The position numbers and the translations under genes are program-made. A stretch of DNA of 64,000 nucleotides from Capillidium heterosporum. Its lineage: Eukaryota; Entomophthoromycota; Entomophthoromycetes; Entomophthorales; Capillidiaceae. Positions 44,553 to 57,459 of this stretch are shown here, in pieces. Under the pieces are notes generated by a model. The model saw nothing but the letters and a program-made list of their open reading frames with translations. It did not search any database and was not told the DNA's origin. Each line of letters starts with the position of its first letter. Positions within the stretch are counted from its first letter, which is position 1. The stretch covers positions 2,356,001 through 2,420,000 of the forward strand of contig WBMQ01000003.1 in the NCBI GenBank assembly GCA_016630905.1. Direction: 5' to 3'.

Positions 44553-45356
44553 AATGGAGCCAAAGTACTGTACCGTGACCTGCTTGCTTCGTATCAAACT
44601 CCTATTCAACTGCCCTACCCTGCTTTATGCGAATTTCCAATTCGTAGAGGTTTATGTTTTATGTCCAATTAAACCTAAACCTTCCCTTAAAACTTTTTCC
44701 TTTCACTGCCTTGCCTTACCTTACCGTAAAGATTAGAGGATCGTATCTCCAATGTAAAGGATCCTCAAGGTCTCATCTCTGTAAATTTCTACCAAAAATC
44801 AGCTCGACCACAATCTCTTTATCCTTTTCTTCATTTTCCCTTTGACAAAATTTATAGGGATCTCTATCCAACCCATCATTCCAAATATATTTTCCCTTGA
44901 CTATGTATAGTTTGATTTAGCTTTCAAAATGGTTTGTTATATTTTGTATATTTTCCAAATTTTATACTTTTTGAATTTTAGCATTAAATTCAACCAGTTT
45001 TTATCTTGAAGCTTTGTAAACTAAAAAGACTAAATGCTACCTCATATATATAATGCAGTCCTGATGTTTCAAAGTAGAGTCGTATAGCCTGGAAATAACA
45101 ATATTCCTTGTAAAAGTTTGTAAGTCTTTCCTTGAGGTTGAATTTCTGTGTTGCAAAAAAGCAAATGCTAAATTTTCAATAACAAACTAATAGCTTAACT
45201 TAAGAACTATACACAAAAACTGAATATATATCTATCAAAACATGAAAGGTTTATAAAGATAAATGGACATCCAACTCTACTTTAAAAAGTGAATTCAAAA
45301 TTAAAATAGGTGCCCAACAATTCAATCCTATATACAGCTTTACTACCTTCAAAACC
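44553..45356. other. Convergent 3' spacer, 0.8 kb
   Basis: 3' flanks of CYC8 and VPS15. Pyrimidine-rich then AT-rich; short frames only. Confidence 0.55.
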
Positions 45357-48300
45357 TTAGACACTAACATTGATAACTCCCTCCCGATCCCCGCTCAACA
45401 TAAATTGAGTCGGGAAACTCAGCATAACTAGACAACTTACTCCGTCCCTATGTCGGTTATCTTGTACTCTACTCAAACTATTAACTCCTTTCCTCAAATC
45501 CTCTTCAAACCCAGATATCGGATACATTATAGGTACCGAATCGTGGTTCTTTAACGTAAACTGGACCTTCCTGTTGGACGGCAATATGTGAAAGCATAAG
45601 CTAGGCTGCTCCAAGTGATAGTACCGAATGATGGAATCAGTGCCAGCTAATATGATCCCATCCGGACCTAGAGGTAAGAGGGTCAGGGTAGTACCGTGAT
45701 TGAGGTGATACCCACAAACTTTGAGTTGCTGGAAGGAGGTGAAGAGTAACTGGTCGTCCGTTTCCACTATCGAAGGCTATTTTGTATAAAAATTAGTCAA
45801 GTTGAACTAAGTTGAACAAAATACCTTGAGTGCAATCTGGTCCAACTGCTGAGGTATAGGCTCATATCCTAGTAATGCGCGCGTACATTGGGCACTAGCT
45901 AAATCCCACAATGTAGCTAGGTGTCCCGAACCTCCTACTACCCAGACCCACTTGGCAAATCTATCGGAACTAGTTGTCGAGTTCAAAGTGAAGGGTCTAA
46001 GTTGTAATATAGGACTACGATGGGGTAGCTGCCACTGCATCAACTGAATCATAAAGCGTAGGTCGAATAGAACCAACACGCCTCGCGAAGTTCCAATTAG
46101 TAACCAGTTGTGGCTGGGATCGATAAGCATGGAGGTTAGGGTACCTAGCTTGGTAGGAGTTTCCAACTTGAAAGTCAGCTTTCTTGTCTTGAGGTCCAAG
46201 CCGATAATATGATTGGAGCTGGTACCTAGAACTAGCCAGTTTCGATCACCTACAAAAGTTTTAGTAATATTTTTTTGAAAAACTTACCAAATTGGGTATG
46301 CTCTAGCAGGAGTATAGATCCCTGCTTCAACTTGAACTTGTGAATGGGTTGACAACGAACATACCTCAAAGGCTGAGAATACCCGCTGGCATTATTGAAG
46401 TTTGAGCTGGGGTAGGTTGACGATAAGGTATCGCGAAGATCATTGCCGCTGACTTCAATCCTACATATGCTTTTTAAAAATGTATCATATAAAAGCAGTT
46501 ACCTCAAAATGTGAAGGTCCCCTCGATCGTTGGCGGCTGCTAGACAGTAGGTCGACTTTATGAAGGCCATGGCCACAATCTTCCCACCCAGGTGGTAGTA
46601 CGTCAATTGCGATTTAGGCGTCCCATTGAACTCTAAGCGAACGCTATCCCAAACTTTGATGGTAGCATCGTCAGAACCACTTACGAAGAACCGATGATCA
46701 GGAGCCACCTTCAGTGCGTTGATAGCACCTGAATGCTCCTTTAACTGGACCACTAGATTTCCCTTGGGGATCCAAGACCTATGTCGTTCGTTGGTGGAAG
46801 CCTTAGTGCCGTTAACTAGAGATTCGCGTGCTGTAACTGAGAGGGGTAGGTGGTCGAGGTTGGCAACTGAAGGTAAATTGCTTACCGAGGGTCCGTAGCC
46901 TACAAGTGGAGTAGGGAAGACCTCCCGCTCCTTCTTGCGGAGTAGGCGCTGCAAGCTCAGACTGGGAAGTTCTACGAATTCAAAAGATAAGCTAAAAATG
47001 ATTTGTAAAAAAGGAGGTACCGGCTACTGTAGAGCTGTGGTCGGGGTGGGTAGAGTGGTAAGGACTAGGTTCTGACCCAGGTAGATCTATTTGGTCGCTG
47101 AGAGGTAGATCTCGGATCCGCTTCTGGATGGCGAACGCTTGCAGTGTGTCAAATGAGTCGGAATCTAACTCGATGGGAAGGTGCCGAGAGGGATAGGTCG
47201 AGGTAGCTAGATCGCTACCGCTCTCGTTGATAGGAATACCGTGGTCGTACCTCGAGGTGACAGGTGGTCGAAGTGGTGGCAGTCTGGGCTAGAGCCTTTA
47301 CACCGGTTGGGCTGGTCGGTACGTCACTGTGCCTGCGTGTCATTGTATCTACACAGAATAAATAGTTAGCTACCGATTTGGATGGTATATACCATTGGTT
47401 ACTGTCGAGCTTTGACTGACAGGTACACTGGCAACCTCCCTACCCATTGGTTTCGAACTACCCATCAACGACAGCCTTTTCAAGCTAAGGTTTTGTAAAT
47501 CGATTAGCATTCTAAATTTTAAAAGTACCTGGTATCAGTGGGATTCTCAGGCAGTACATAGGCGTTCAATGGCTGGAAGTCCCCCAATATGCTTTCAAAA
47601 TCGTCGATCTGACTCTTACTCAAAAGGTCGTCGTTCGGTGGAGCATAGAAAAACTCAGTTCGAGGGGTTACTCCCAAACCAGTCAGATGTAAAGGACCCT
47701 ACATCCACAAATTTTAGAATCATCTTTCATATTGAACAGTACCTGTACTGAATGTAGCTTGTTGGAATTTGAGTTGACTTCGTAGGTAGATTTCTTTTGA
47801 GCAAATTTGAGGGCACTTGCCACCTTGATCAAGTAGTCGCGCATGGCATCTAGCCGTTGGACGTCGAACTTACTAGGTTTGTGGTTGAAAAATCGCTTGA
47901 GTAGATCGGCATCTCGTAAGCTTAAAGGTTGCACCAAGGTCGTCTCACCGGTATCCTTTTCGGCAGCTCTGGTACTGAGTTGGCTCCACAGTGCCGAGTT
48001 GGGGGTTGGCCAAGTCAGTACCTCATCAAAGAGGGTACGATTCATCTATAGCTGTAAGTTAATCCAAATTCAAAAATGCAAAAGATACGGGAGTGGCAAG
48101 AGCTTGAGCAATGGATAGGGGGCTGAAGTCATCGATCGGGTTAAACTTGACATAGGGTGTAATGGCTGGAGCTATAACTGTAAGCCGGTCTAAAGGCTGT
48201 AATTTTTCTGCAGTCACCGAGATGAAACGAATTGCCGCTAAAATATTCAATTTTTTAGCTTTCCAAATTTCTAATAAAAATGCTACCGTAACGAATCCAA

Positions 48301-50737
48301 ATGGTAGGATGACCTAGTAGAGGAACGATAGTGCTAACCAATTCCCATAACGTCAGCTTGGTAAATAACTCCAGCTGAACTAGAGAAGCCAGAGATTGAA
48401 CTACTTTCTCAACTACAAAAGGTTCGCTATCTTTATAATTTAAAAAATTAGTAGGCTGAGGTGGGCTTGAATAAGGCTTACCGGTTATAGCTTGGGTCAT
48501 AAGAGGTAGGATATAAGCCTCAAGGGAACGTCCACCTACGTAATCTCCAACCTCAACTATACTTTCGAAGAAAGCACTTTTATCAGAATAAAGAAATTAG
48601 TTTGGAGTTTTTGAAGAAATAGTTAAAAAATAGCTACCAACGAAGTTGCCAATCCCTATCATTAAGGTAAGTGATCATATGGGACAAGAAGATGTCGTTC
48701 GCCTTTTGCTGCCCGAACAACTTACACAGCTCCCCTATGGAGCCTAGCAGATTCCGCTTGACAGTAGATTCCCCATCGATAAGTAAAGTGGAGACGTGAT
48801 CCAAAAAGGGTTGGTAGATATCTTGAGGTATCAACTCCGGATCTAAAGGCTAAAAATATCAAAAAAGAGTTTAGAAGCAATTCATCAACTTAAAAGTTAC
48901 TTGAGCTATATCAAAGAATCGCTTAGCAGATCCAGCTAGAGAGGAAATTTGACTGGCATAAGTACATCTTACTACCACTTCTGTATCCATGAGAAGCGGT
49001 CTCAGTTTGGGTAGTAGATACTGCGGGAATAGCAGGACGTTAATCTGGGTGAGTTGACCTACCGATCTCAAGATGGCGGCAAGGGTAAGCACCGATTGAC
49101 AGCGCACAGTAGGATTGGTATCGTTAACTAAATCGACGATATGGGGGACTAGCCTATCCAGCTTCATGGCGTCACTAAGATATCTCCCCAGCACTAACAG
49201 CATCTCCAACCCCAAAACTTTGGAAGAGGGGTAGATACAATTACGTAAGGAGGCGGTAAGCACACTGCATAGGATGACGGCCACATCACCTAGGATCAAG
49301 TTAAAATTTATATTTCGTATAAGCCGCTTACTTGTTTCAGGTTCTATTTTCGCCTCTTTTGCCCACAGTTCCTCTATCCAAACATCAGTTATAAAACAAA
49401 AGTTTAAACTTACCTGTAAGTTGGAAATGGTAAGATCTACACAAACTGTCGAATTCTTGATTGAATTTGAGGATACGACCGTCTGATTGAAGCTCTAGAT
49501 GATTGGGTGCTAGTCCGAACTGTACGGGGTTGGGGTCCACCAAAGCTACCATGAAGGGATACAGCGAAGTGTAGAAGTAGGAAGGGAAAGCTCTATCCTT
49601 CCTAAGTTGGATAACTATCAGATCCTGATATCTTGCTAAATTAAAATTCTTACCACAACTCAAGGTAGTCCTTGGCTGACTTGCGATTATCTGGATCCAA
49701 CTGAACCATATCCACTACCAACTCCCTGATACCTCTATCTTCTATAGGATTAAGAACTTGATTCAAGTCGAACTCATTCCTCCTATAGCTCAACAGCTGA
49801 CTCAATAGGAAAGTAGGCGAAGTTTCGACAAACAGCTCAGCTATACAGCACCCTAACGAAAAAATGTCCATCTTTGCATTGCCAGGATTGCGGGGGGCAG
49901 GGAGCGAGAGAGCCCGCTGGCCTTCTATTACTAAATTGGGTTGACGACTGGGGTCATAAAACCGTTCGGGACTTAGGTAGCAGCTGCGACGCTTTGCGGT
50001 GTCGAAGAAGAAGGTGAAGTCACTGGGATTGTCTTCAGGTAGGTAGATAGGCTTGTAAGGGGCGTAGTCGGCTAGGTAGACCCAGTTCCAACTGGTTACC
50101 ATTATATTTTCTGTTTTGAGGTCTCCGTGGTAGACCTAATAGTTACTTAAACTAGAAGTTCGTTTAAAATTCATGTTTACTTGGTTGGCGTGACTATTGG
50201 ATAAACCCATAAGTAGCTGGAAGGCAATAAACTTCTTTTCAATCGTATCTAAAAATGGTCGAGTACTATTTATCTAATTTCAACATAATTGTCTTTGCGG
50301 CTAATAAAATATACCTAATGCGGTCGTATAAAGAAGAGTTAAAGTACTCACGAACTAGGTAAACCGCTTTTTCAGTTTCCAAGCAGAACTGGTAAGGAAA
50401 GGTGTTTGCTTTGTCTCGTAGCTTCTCTTTATCCGCTAGATAAAGAAAAAAGTCAGCTTATTAATTAAATTAAAGAAACCTATAAGTGCCTTGACATGTT
50501 TTTGAAAAGAGAATTGAATGGAAGGCTTCACCAAGATCTTTATAACTACCGGTCCGGTTAAGCTGTCGGCCTTTACCGTCTTTAGGAAACGCCCATTACC
50601 TAAACTTTATCGATGTTGGAATTTAGCTTGGATGAAACTAACCTTTTGTTGTAACGTAAACCTACAAGCTCTTCGAGGTAGCTGTCAATACCGGCGGTTG
50701 AAGTTGAGGGTATAGAAGTTGAAAGTTGGTTTCCCAT
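45357..50737 (-). CDS. VPS15: Vps15/PIK3R4, regulatory kinase-like subunit of PI3-kinase complexes
   Basis: A long gene of about twenty exons. First exons: 50737-50662, 50599-50480, 50435-50315, 50265-50181, 50135-49654, 49601-49414, 49373-49332, 49289-48901, 48849-48638, 48576-48482, 48430-48287, 48237-48089, 48045-47743, 47698-47529; more follow to TAA at 45357. The N-terminus MGNQLSTS is a myristoylation site. The kinase-like domain has VGNGRFLKTVKAD, YDRISTRPFLDTI, catalytic loop YHGDLKTENIMVTSWNWVYL (HGD in place of HRD) and SPERFYDP. HEAT repeats follow (KLDRLVPHIVDLVNDTNPTV, DGESTVKRNLLGSIGELCKL). A linker leads to seven WD40 blades starting near SWIPKGNLVVQLKEHSGAIN. It anchors Vps34 for autophagy and endosomal sorting. 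Frame in the linker at about 47,280-47,360 requires a very short 34-base intron or one extra base. Confidence 0.94.
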
Positions 50738-51093
50738 AACTGGTGTTGTTTGGACTTCAAACTTCGAGATGCTGAGTTGAATATCTTCAAATGCTCCTGT
50801 TGAATTCAAAAGGTGTGATGTCAGTATAGTTTTCGATCCCTTATCCAAAGCTCTAATGCCATCCTAGCTAAACTATCGAATTATTCTATATTTACTGTCA
50901 TTTTATTGGCTACTGCAAAGTCCAGTGTATTTCTTGTTAAGTTGACTTGACTGAGTATAGGCAATTTGCAGATTCTTGAACCAAACTCCAGATTTGCAAA
51001 AAAAGATTTGCCTACCCACACCTTCAAATTCCAAACTTTCAACTTTGACGTATTTTTACATTTTCAACTTGAGATACTAGCCAAAAGCACAAG
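50738..51093. other. Divergent promoter region
   Basis: 356 bases between VPS15 (-) and MGR2 (+); likely both promoters. No distinct motif. Confidence 0.55.
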
Positions 51094-51453
51094 ATGAGTC
51101 AACAGGGACAACCTACCTTTTTCGAAAAGTTAAAGTTCGGCTTGATGATGGGAGGCACTATGGGTCTATCCATAGGTTTAGTTATGGGTACCATAACCGT
51201 GCTACTGTAACTACTTTTCTTTAGTTTTCAACTTTTATTTACTTATCGTTTTCATTTTAGTTACGGCCCAGGTCCTAACGGATACATGCGTACTATCGGA
51301 CAGAATATGTTGCGTTCGGGTGCCTTCTTTTCAGGTATTATGTCCATCGGTTCAGTTATTAGGTCGGAGCCTAGGTACTCTTCCTTAGATAGAAACCTGA
51401 TGGTCAAGATTGGTGCTGCCGATAACAAGTTCAGAGATCCCAAATATTTATAA
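51094..51453 (+). CDS. MGR2: Mgr2/Romo1, TIM23 translocase subunit
   Basis: Two exons (51094-51206 and 51261-51453) give 101 residues. The protein has the Mgr2/Romo1 plan: a hydrophilic start (MSQQGQPTFFEKLKFGLMMG), transmembrane helix 1 with glycine-zipper spacing (GGTMGLSIGLVMGTITVLL), a short YGPGPNGYMRTIGQNMLRSG loop, helix 2 (AFFSGIMSIGSVIR), and a charged tail. Mgr2 sits in the inner mitochondrial membrane and guides lateral release of proteins by TIM23; the animal orthologue is Romo1. The 54-base intron falls within codon 38, at the end of helix 1. Size agrees with the family (79-115). It is transcribed away from VPS15. Confidence 0.93.
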
Positions 51454-52702
51454 ATTGTAACTATTTTCAATTTATAAGCTTATTGTTTTTTAATTTTATA
51501 TGCTCTACTTTTCATTTTAGCGTTGTTTTTCACAATTGATAGCATAGGATAAAATTCTAATTGAATTATTTACCTTATGAAATTCATTTCATTCTATAGT
51601 GTTTTTAGCTATTTGGTATTTTTGTCATATGCCATTCGACTGTCGTTAAGTCAATATTATTTTTACAAATTTTACTAACCAATTTTACTGATTTATATAT
51701 ATATGAAAATATATTGCTGTAACATACAGCACTTTCAAATAGTAATTACATCGTCCTCTTTAATCAAAACTCTTGAAAAGAACTTTGGCTTTTATTAGAA
51801 TGGGCAGAGTACATCAAGTATAGGTAGTACAGTAAACCATAAAAGGTTGCCAGCCTTAGTAGTAAGAAAACAGGCTTGGTATGTATTCTATGGAATACCT
51901 TTGACCTATAATTCCAGTAGTAGAGCCATTATCAGGTATAGTATGGGAAACAAGACGAGCCACATCAGGGTAAATGCTTTAATATTATGAAATCTATCGG
52001 GTACAGGTCCTGTGGATTAGTACCAAAGGCATCTGTTATCCTAATAAAAACTTACTAAGTGCAAACTTCAAGGAATGTAATGGAGAGTGATCGATTCCAA
52101 CGATAAAAAGCAAGGTTTACGATGTCCTAAAGTCTATCATCGTTTAGTAGCAAAGAACCTGTTATCTGATAAATTTTAATACAAGATTCAAGGAACTATA
52201 ACATCAGATATCACATATGAAAGAATTAAGACTAAACTATCTTGACCTGTTGTAAAATCCAAAAGCCAAACTTACCAGCAGCTTTTTTTAGCTCCCACTC
52301 TACTATATATGATGATATTTCCTTACAAATAAATCCTGCTACAAGGACAGAGCCATTGGAGCTATTAAATTGCCTTGACTCCGAAATCAATATTTCAACA
52401 AGCTTCTGAAAACTATGGTAGCTGTCAATTTAAGTATAGTATCAGTTTCCCTATTTTAAACTTTCATTATATCAGTGTAGCTAATATAAACCAATCTACC
52501 ATTTAAATCAATATCGTATACTGATAGAGGCAGGTTCCTACATATTAGAAATCTTTAGACTTTATAACGTATCAAAATGCTAACAGTACATTTTGATAAA
52601 TAAGACGGTAGTATAAAGGTTTTTGAACTATATATGTCAAAGTATTTAGCCAGCTAAACATATATAGTAACATAAAATATCCATTTATTAAATCCAAAAT
52701 AA
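51454..52702. other. Convergent spacer, 1.25 kb
   Basis: AT-rich region between MGR2 (+) and prolidase (-). No gene or structured RNA recognised. Confidence 0.55.
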
Positions 52703-54356
52703 CTAGTTGAACAAAGCTTCAATCTCATCAACTTCCTTAAGTAGAGGAGTCAAGTTATCATGTCCAGTTTCGGTAATAACAACTGAATCCTCAATACGTA
52801 CACCACCGACCTTGACGAAACGTTCGGCGACCTCAAAATTGATGAAGGCAGCAGCCTTAGCATCAACACGAGCAGCATCAATGAGAGGGGGGGAGAAGTA
52901 TACACCAGGCTCGACAGTAACTACCATACCAGGTAGCAGCTTACGACGCATACGCAGGTAGCGGATACCAGGCTCCTGAATACGTTCGACACCCTTGGGG
53001 TAGCCGCCGACATCGTGGACATCTAAACCGATGGAGTGACCTAAGCCATGAGGGAAGAAAGTAGCGACAGCACCCGAAGCCAAAGCTTCCTCAGCGGGAC
53101 CCTTGACGATGTTGAGCTTGACAAGACCTTCGGCAGCAACCTTCATAGCGAGGCGGTGCATATCTTCCCACAGATCACCAGCCTTGATGACGTTTAGGAC
53201 GGCCTTCTGCATGTCGAGGACAAGCTGATAGATGGCCTTGCCGTCTTCAGTGAACTTACCGGCGACGGGGAAGGTACGGGTGATGTCAGCAGCGTGGTAA
53301 CGGAAGTCACAACCGGCATCTACCAAGACAAGCTCACCTTCCTTCTTAATGTTGGCGCAGTTTTGGTGGTAGTGGAGGATGGCACCGTTTTCACCGGAAC
53401 CGACAATAGGGTTGTAGCCTAATCCGGAGGATCTACAAGTTGGTTAGTGCGGCGATATGGGAAAAAGGAAATACCCATGCTTGTGGCAGTGGTAGGCGAA
53501 TAGAGCGTGAAGTTCACGTTCGTTCATACCAGCTTGAGCGTGTTTCATAAGAAGGACATGGGCCTCACTATAAATTAAAATGAATACAAAAATCTAGCTA
53601 AAATAGCTTACCAACTGATACGGTTAGCTTCACGCATAAGAGAGATTTCAAAGTCGGACTTGGTGATACGAGCCTCATTCAAAGCACTAAACTAAAGTCA
53701 GCATAAAACAAAGTGGAAAATTACGTCTCCAGGTATTCGGTCGTAGACTTGGTGGAGAATTGGGTGATAGACTCGTTGGGGAAGACACCGGTGAAGGTGT
53801 GGATGGTAGCATCTGAACTCAACTTTTCCAAAGTAGGGACAAGCTCTTCGACGTACTTGATCTCATCTATGTCATAGGTTGCCGACTGTTCTTCAAGAGT
53901 AGCTGTGAAAAGATTAGTTTATAGCTGCAGCTTTATAGATTTACGTTGGGCACCAATCCACATAATCTCGTCGTCATGGATCTTGGGGGCAAATAAAGTG
54001 GACTTGCCGGTGTTTACGTCGACTATTACGTGGTAACCAGGTTGGTCAACACCTACAGAAATATAATGTTTAAAAACCTGATTTAAATTTAGTCTTTACC
54101 AGTTACATAGAAGAAGTTGGATTCCTGACGGAAAGGTTCGTCCTAAATAAAGGCCATTAGAACCCATTATCTTATATATAGTTCTTACCATATCGGTATT
54201 GTGACGGCAGGAGTGTACATCACCCTGTAGGTAAAAGACATGGTTTTCCGAGTTAGGGACCAAAGTCTTGAGGTTGGCAACGACCTTGGCAACGTGCTCT
54301 TTGGCAGGGTACTTGACAGAGTATAGAGGGGATACGGTAGCTGGAATGACGGTCAT
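52703..54356 (-). CDS. PEPD: Xaa-Pro dipeptidase (prolidase, peptidase M24B)
   Basis: Seven exons (54356-54189, 54142-54100, 54052-53945, 53902-53725, 53686-53612, 53567-53475, 53432-52703) give 464 residues in frame. It cleaves dipeptides with C-terminal proline, a cytosolic step in protein turnover. The N-terminal creatinase-like domain has FRQESNFFYVTGVDQPGYHV and VDVNTGKSTLFAPKI. The C-terminal pita-bread domain carries the dinuclear metal ligands in DAGCDFRYHAADITRTFP (two Asp), HGLGHSIGLDVHDVGGYP (His), TVEPGVYFSPPLID (Glu) and VGGVRIEDSVVIT (Glu). The family-typical GYPKGVERIQEPGIRYLRMR follows the His motif and separates prolidase from other aminopeptidase P relatives. No signal peptide is present. 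Intron 6 uses a GG|GTATTT donor, which keeps HKHGSSGLGYNPI in frame. Confidence 0.95.
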
Positions 54357-54932
54357 CTTACTATTAAACAGCTTTATAAGTTTCTGCTTCGGATTAGTAG
54401 CTTGTTTACTTTAAACGTTGTAAATTTTTATAAAATTGATGGATTAGTCGCATGTCTGGTATTTATATTTAACTTCCTCAAGAAGTTTCCAAGGTTGTCG
54501 AGGATTGGTTAGGTTAAGGTCATGAAGTCTCGTGATCTCATAGACCTGCTTCTAAGTGTAAAATTTGATCATTGTGAAATTATTTTCAAGGTTATGGTCA
54601 GCCGCTTCAGTATGAAATCTAGATTTATATTGAACGTGAGGACTGGGAATATTTGACATGTGTAAAGTTTAACCGGGGTATACCTATTACAGATGTACAA
54701 GTGTATTGTGGTTGGAAATACTTTTCCCGAGGCAGTCCTTTGAAATGGATGACGCAGGCTAATCAGCCGGCTCGAATATATGGTTTTCACTTTAGAGGCT
54801 ATCAAGTAAACTTATGAAAACAACTACGTCTTAGTATTTTGTTTTGTTCCAATCTATTTGAGCCGAGTAATTTCAATCGTCCAAATCTACAATATGAACT
54901 CAACATCCAATTAAATAAATCCAAAGGTAAAG
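54357..54932. other. Divergent spacer
   Basis: Prolidase promoter side. A 78-codon minus frame at 54569-54805 lacks coding bias. Nothing else seen. Confidence 0.5.
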
Positions 54933-55205
54933 ATGAGTACGAATACCAAGAGCAAAGGTAAACATTCAACGAACAATAATTATTTCATTTATCCTTTGTA
55001 AATTTACCATCCAAAGTTACTTTAAAACTATTCAAAATGGTCAAAGATGTCTCAGCGAAGAATCGGTCTTTTGAAGAAATGAGCAAAATTATAGAAAGTA
55101 AGATTCTTTAGTAAATAATTTTATTTTTCACCTTGTTTATATTCAATCCTACTCCAAGTTTTTATCTATAGCCTTTTGGTTTTATACGAACGTTCTTTAA
55201 ACTGA
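54933..55205 (+). CDS. Possible tiny spliced gene, 39-50 residues
   Basis: An ATG at 54933 opens MSTNTKSK, then a GTAAAC donor at 54958 and AG acceptor at 55016 join in frame to TLKLFKMVKDVSAKNRSFEE then MSKIIE. Reading on gives a stop at 55111 (39 residues). Alternatively a GTAAGA donor at 55098 and acceptor at 55158 join to IFIYSLLVLYERSLN and TGA at 55205 (50 residues). The second form would have a basic amphipathic start and a hydrophobic C-terminus, like small tail-anchored or TOM-type proteins. I do not recognise the sequence. Support comes from exon-like codon use in the middle block and good splice signals. It could be chance. Confidence 0.35.
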
Positions 55206-55689
55206 CAAGTCATTCCATACCACTATACCTTATATATTTATTCATTTTAAAGCTGTTTAATGCTTTCAAATGGATAATCAACTGGTTTTAGTTATAAATA
55301 TTAGCTTGAATCCATTGTACATCTTTTATTTTTGAAATGTATCAAAAGCTTTATAATCTACTCCTCTTCACTATTGTATGTTTGGATATTAAGTGCTATA
55401 CCATTAAACTACAAAGTATGACATTTGACCTTGGCAGTAAATGTAAACAACTAAATACGATAAAATGATTAAAAAATTGGACAAGTTTCCCTAACCTTTA
55501 AACGGAACCCAAATTCTATGTAGCTAACAAGTAGAGTCACAGTAAATGTTAACAGTAAGAAGAAATTTAATTAGTAAAAATCATATACATACATATACAT
55601 CATTAAAGAAAGGGAAAAGGAAGGAAGCCGGAAATTTTCAAGTAGCTACTAACCAAACTATATACACTCACACTAAAGTCCCATAAATT
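55206..55689. other. Spacer
   Basis: AT-rich; 3' flanks of the possible tiny gene and the patatin-like gene. No gene seen. Confidence 0.55.
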
Positions 55690-57459
55690 CTAAGCCCCCA
55701 CCTTCAGCTGCTGCAACAAACTTTCATCCACATTATTCAACGTATTATCCTTAGGAGTATAACTCACCTTGTCATTGCAAGAATCCTTCTTATAGTGCTT
55801 ACCCAACTCCCCCAGCTCCTTCAACAACTCAGCTAGTCTTTGAATATCCTCCCTATGCTTCGCAGCCAATGAATCACCTCGATCCTTCAACCAAGTCAAA
55901 TGCTGCATCTGCACATTATCGATGTCGTTCTTATCGTTCGGTAACTCAGTTTGCAATCGAAAGTAATGTTTGGGTGGGATAAGGTGACTCAGCTGATAAT
56001 GCACCGTATTGACACTAGAACTCAACATCAAGTTGGGGAAGTAAGGTGCCCAATTCAAAGCACCCCAATTTTTAGCCAAGTTGTGGTCGACACCAATACT
56101 GGAACTTCCACAACCTAAACTCACTAGAACAGTGGATTGAGGATCAGCATCGTAGTACCGGTAGGCTTCAGCTAGGGCGCATAAGGCTGGGTCGTTGGCA
56201 GTTATAGCACCATCTAAAAAGCTCCTATAATTTTGCGGTTCTGGGGCGTCGTACCCAAGTACCTGATGGGGTGCAAAGTAAGTAGGAGCTGACGAAGTAG
56301 CATCCAAAACATCAACCAATTTATAATCGGACTTTGAACCGTTACGACGTACTTTACTCGACTTGAAGAAGTAGGGTTTCCCTTCCCTATTGACAGATGA
56401 AAATTAGTCCAAAAATTATAGGATATCGTTCCAATTTACCTTATATCGAAAGTAGGGATGATGCAATCAACTAGCAAGTCACTGATCTTCAGGTCCTTAC
56501 AGTAACTAGTCAGCACCTGACGTTTGTTAGTAGAGGAGTATTGGGCGTTAGCAAGGCCAGCCAAAGTCTTGATCCTACGCAGCATAGTCGTTTGGAAGAT
56601 CTGGGGGCATTTCTCCAAGTACAGATTTACCCCATCACTGGCTCTAAACTATAGAAATATAATCAATAAATATATATAAAATAAACGGTACCTTGGGTTT
56701 GTTCAAGTTGTTGGGGTCATCATCGGGTAAAACCAGCATAACTGAAAGTATAGCCCCAGTCGAAGTGCCAGCTATCAAATCGAAAAGTTGATGAATAGGT
56801 TTGTTGGCCTGAACCTCCAATTGGTGCAGTATGGTAGCCGGTATTATACCTTTGACACCTCCACCATCAATAGATAAAATTCGAAAAGGTCTGCCTTTAC
56901 CTTTTTTAGGTGGCTTGTAGTTAGGGTTGAAGTTGACGAACCCATTTTGATTTTTGGTCTCTTCTAAGCCAGGGTCGTCGGATGGAGTCGGTGAGTGAGT
57001 AGGGAAGAAGGAAGCTAAAGGGGATTTTATAGAGTTGTATAGCTGATTGAGTTGGACGGTACCGAGTTGTTGATTGATGTTCAAAGTCTTGTTGGTAATT
57101 ATGGGGTCGCTGGAGCTGAATTTATGTTCTTTAACGTGTAGCTTTTGGGCGATGGTCTCTTGCTTCTCTTGAACATCTTCTTGCGAGTAGATGGAGATGG
57201 ACCTTCGGTTTAGTAGTCCTTCCTCGATTATTTCACTGGCTTCATTGGTTGGAGCTTCGTCCTGTGCTTTTACAGCTTCGATTAAGGTCGTAGGGTTAAC
57301 TTTGTTGTTGAAGCTGAGCTTTGTCACGCTGGTTATTGATTCAGTATCTAGGTCCCTCGTCTTCTCATCCACTTTGATCTTCTCCTTCCCTTTGGAAGCC
57401 TTTTCCACCTTGGTCTTGTTCGTCTTTTTCAACTTTTCCAAAATAAACTTGATGGGCAT
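55690..57459 (-). CDS. Patatin-like phospholipase
   Basis: Three exons (57459-56692, 56648-56440, 56386-55690) give 557 residues. Residues 1-190 are a hydrophilic, Lys/Ser/Thr-rich extension with no recognised domain. The patatin domain begins at FRILSIDGGGVKG (oxyanion loop DGGGVKG at 198-204), carries the nucleophile serine in GTSTG (231-235) and the catalytic aspartate in DGA (384-386), so the Ser-Asp dyad is complete. Supporting blocks are DATSSAPTYFAP and DPALCALAEAYR. Patatins release fatty acids from phospholipids or galactolipids. This one is a soluble-type enzyme rather than the fungal triglyceride lipase (Tgl3-5) or neuropathy-target esterase type, judging by the plant/bacterial-like core. 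The frame could start earlier at a TTG; the ATG at 57459 is the first good start. Substrate unknown. Confidence 0.88.
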
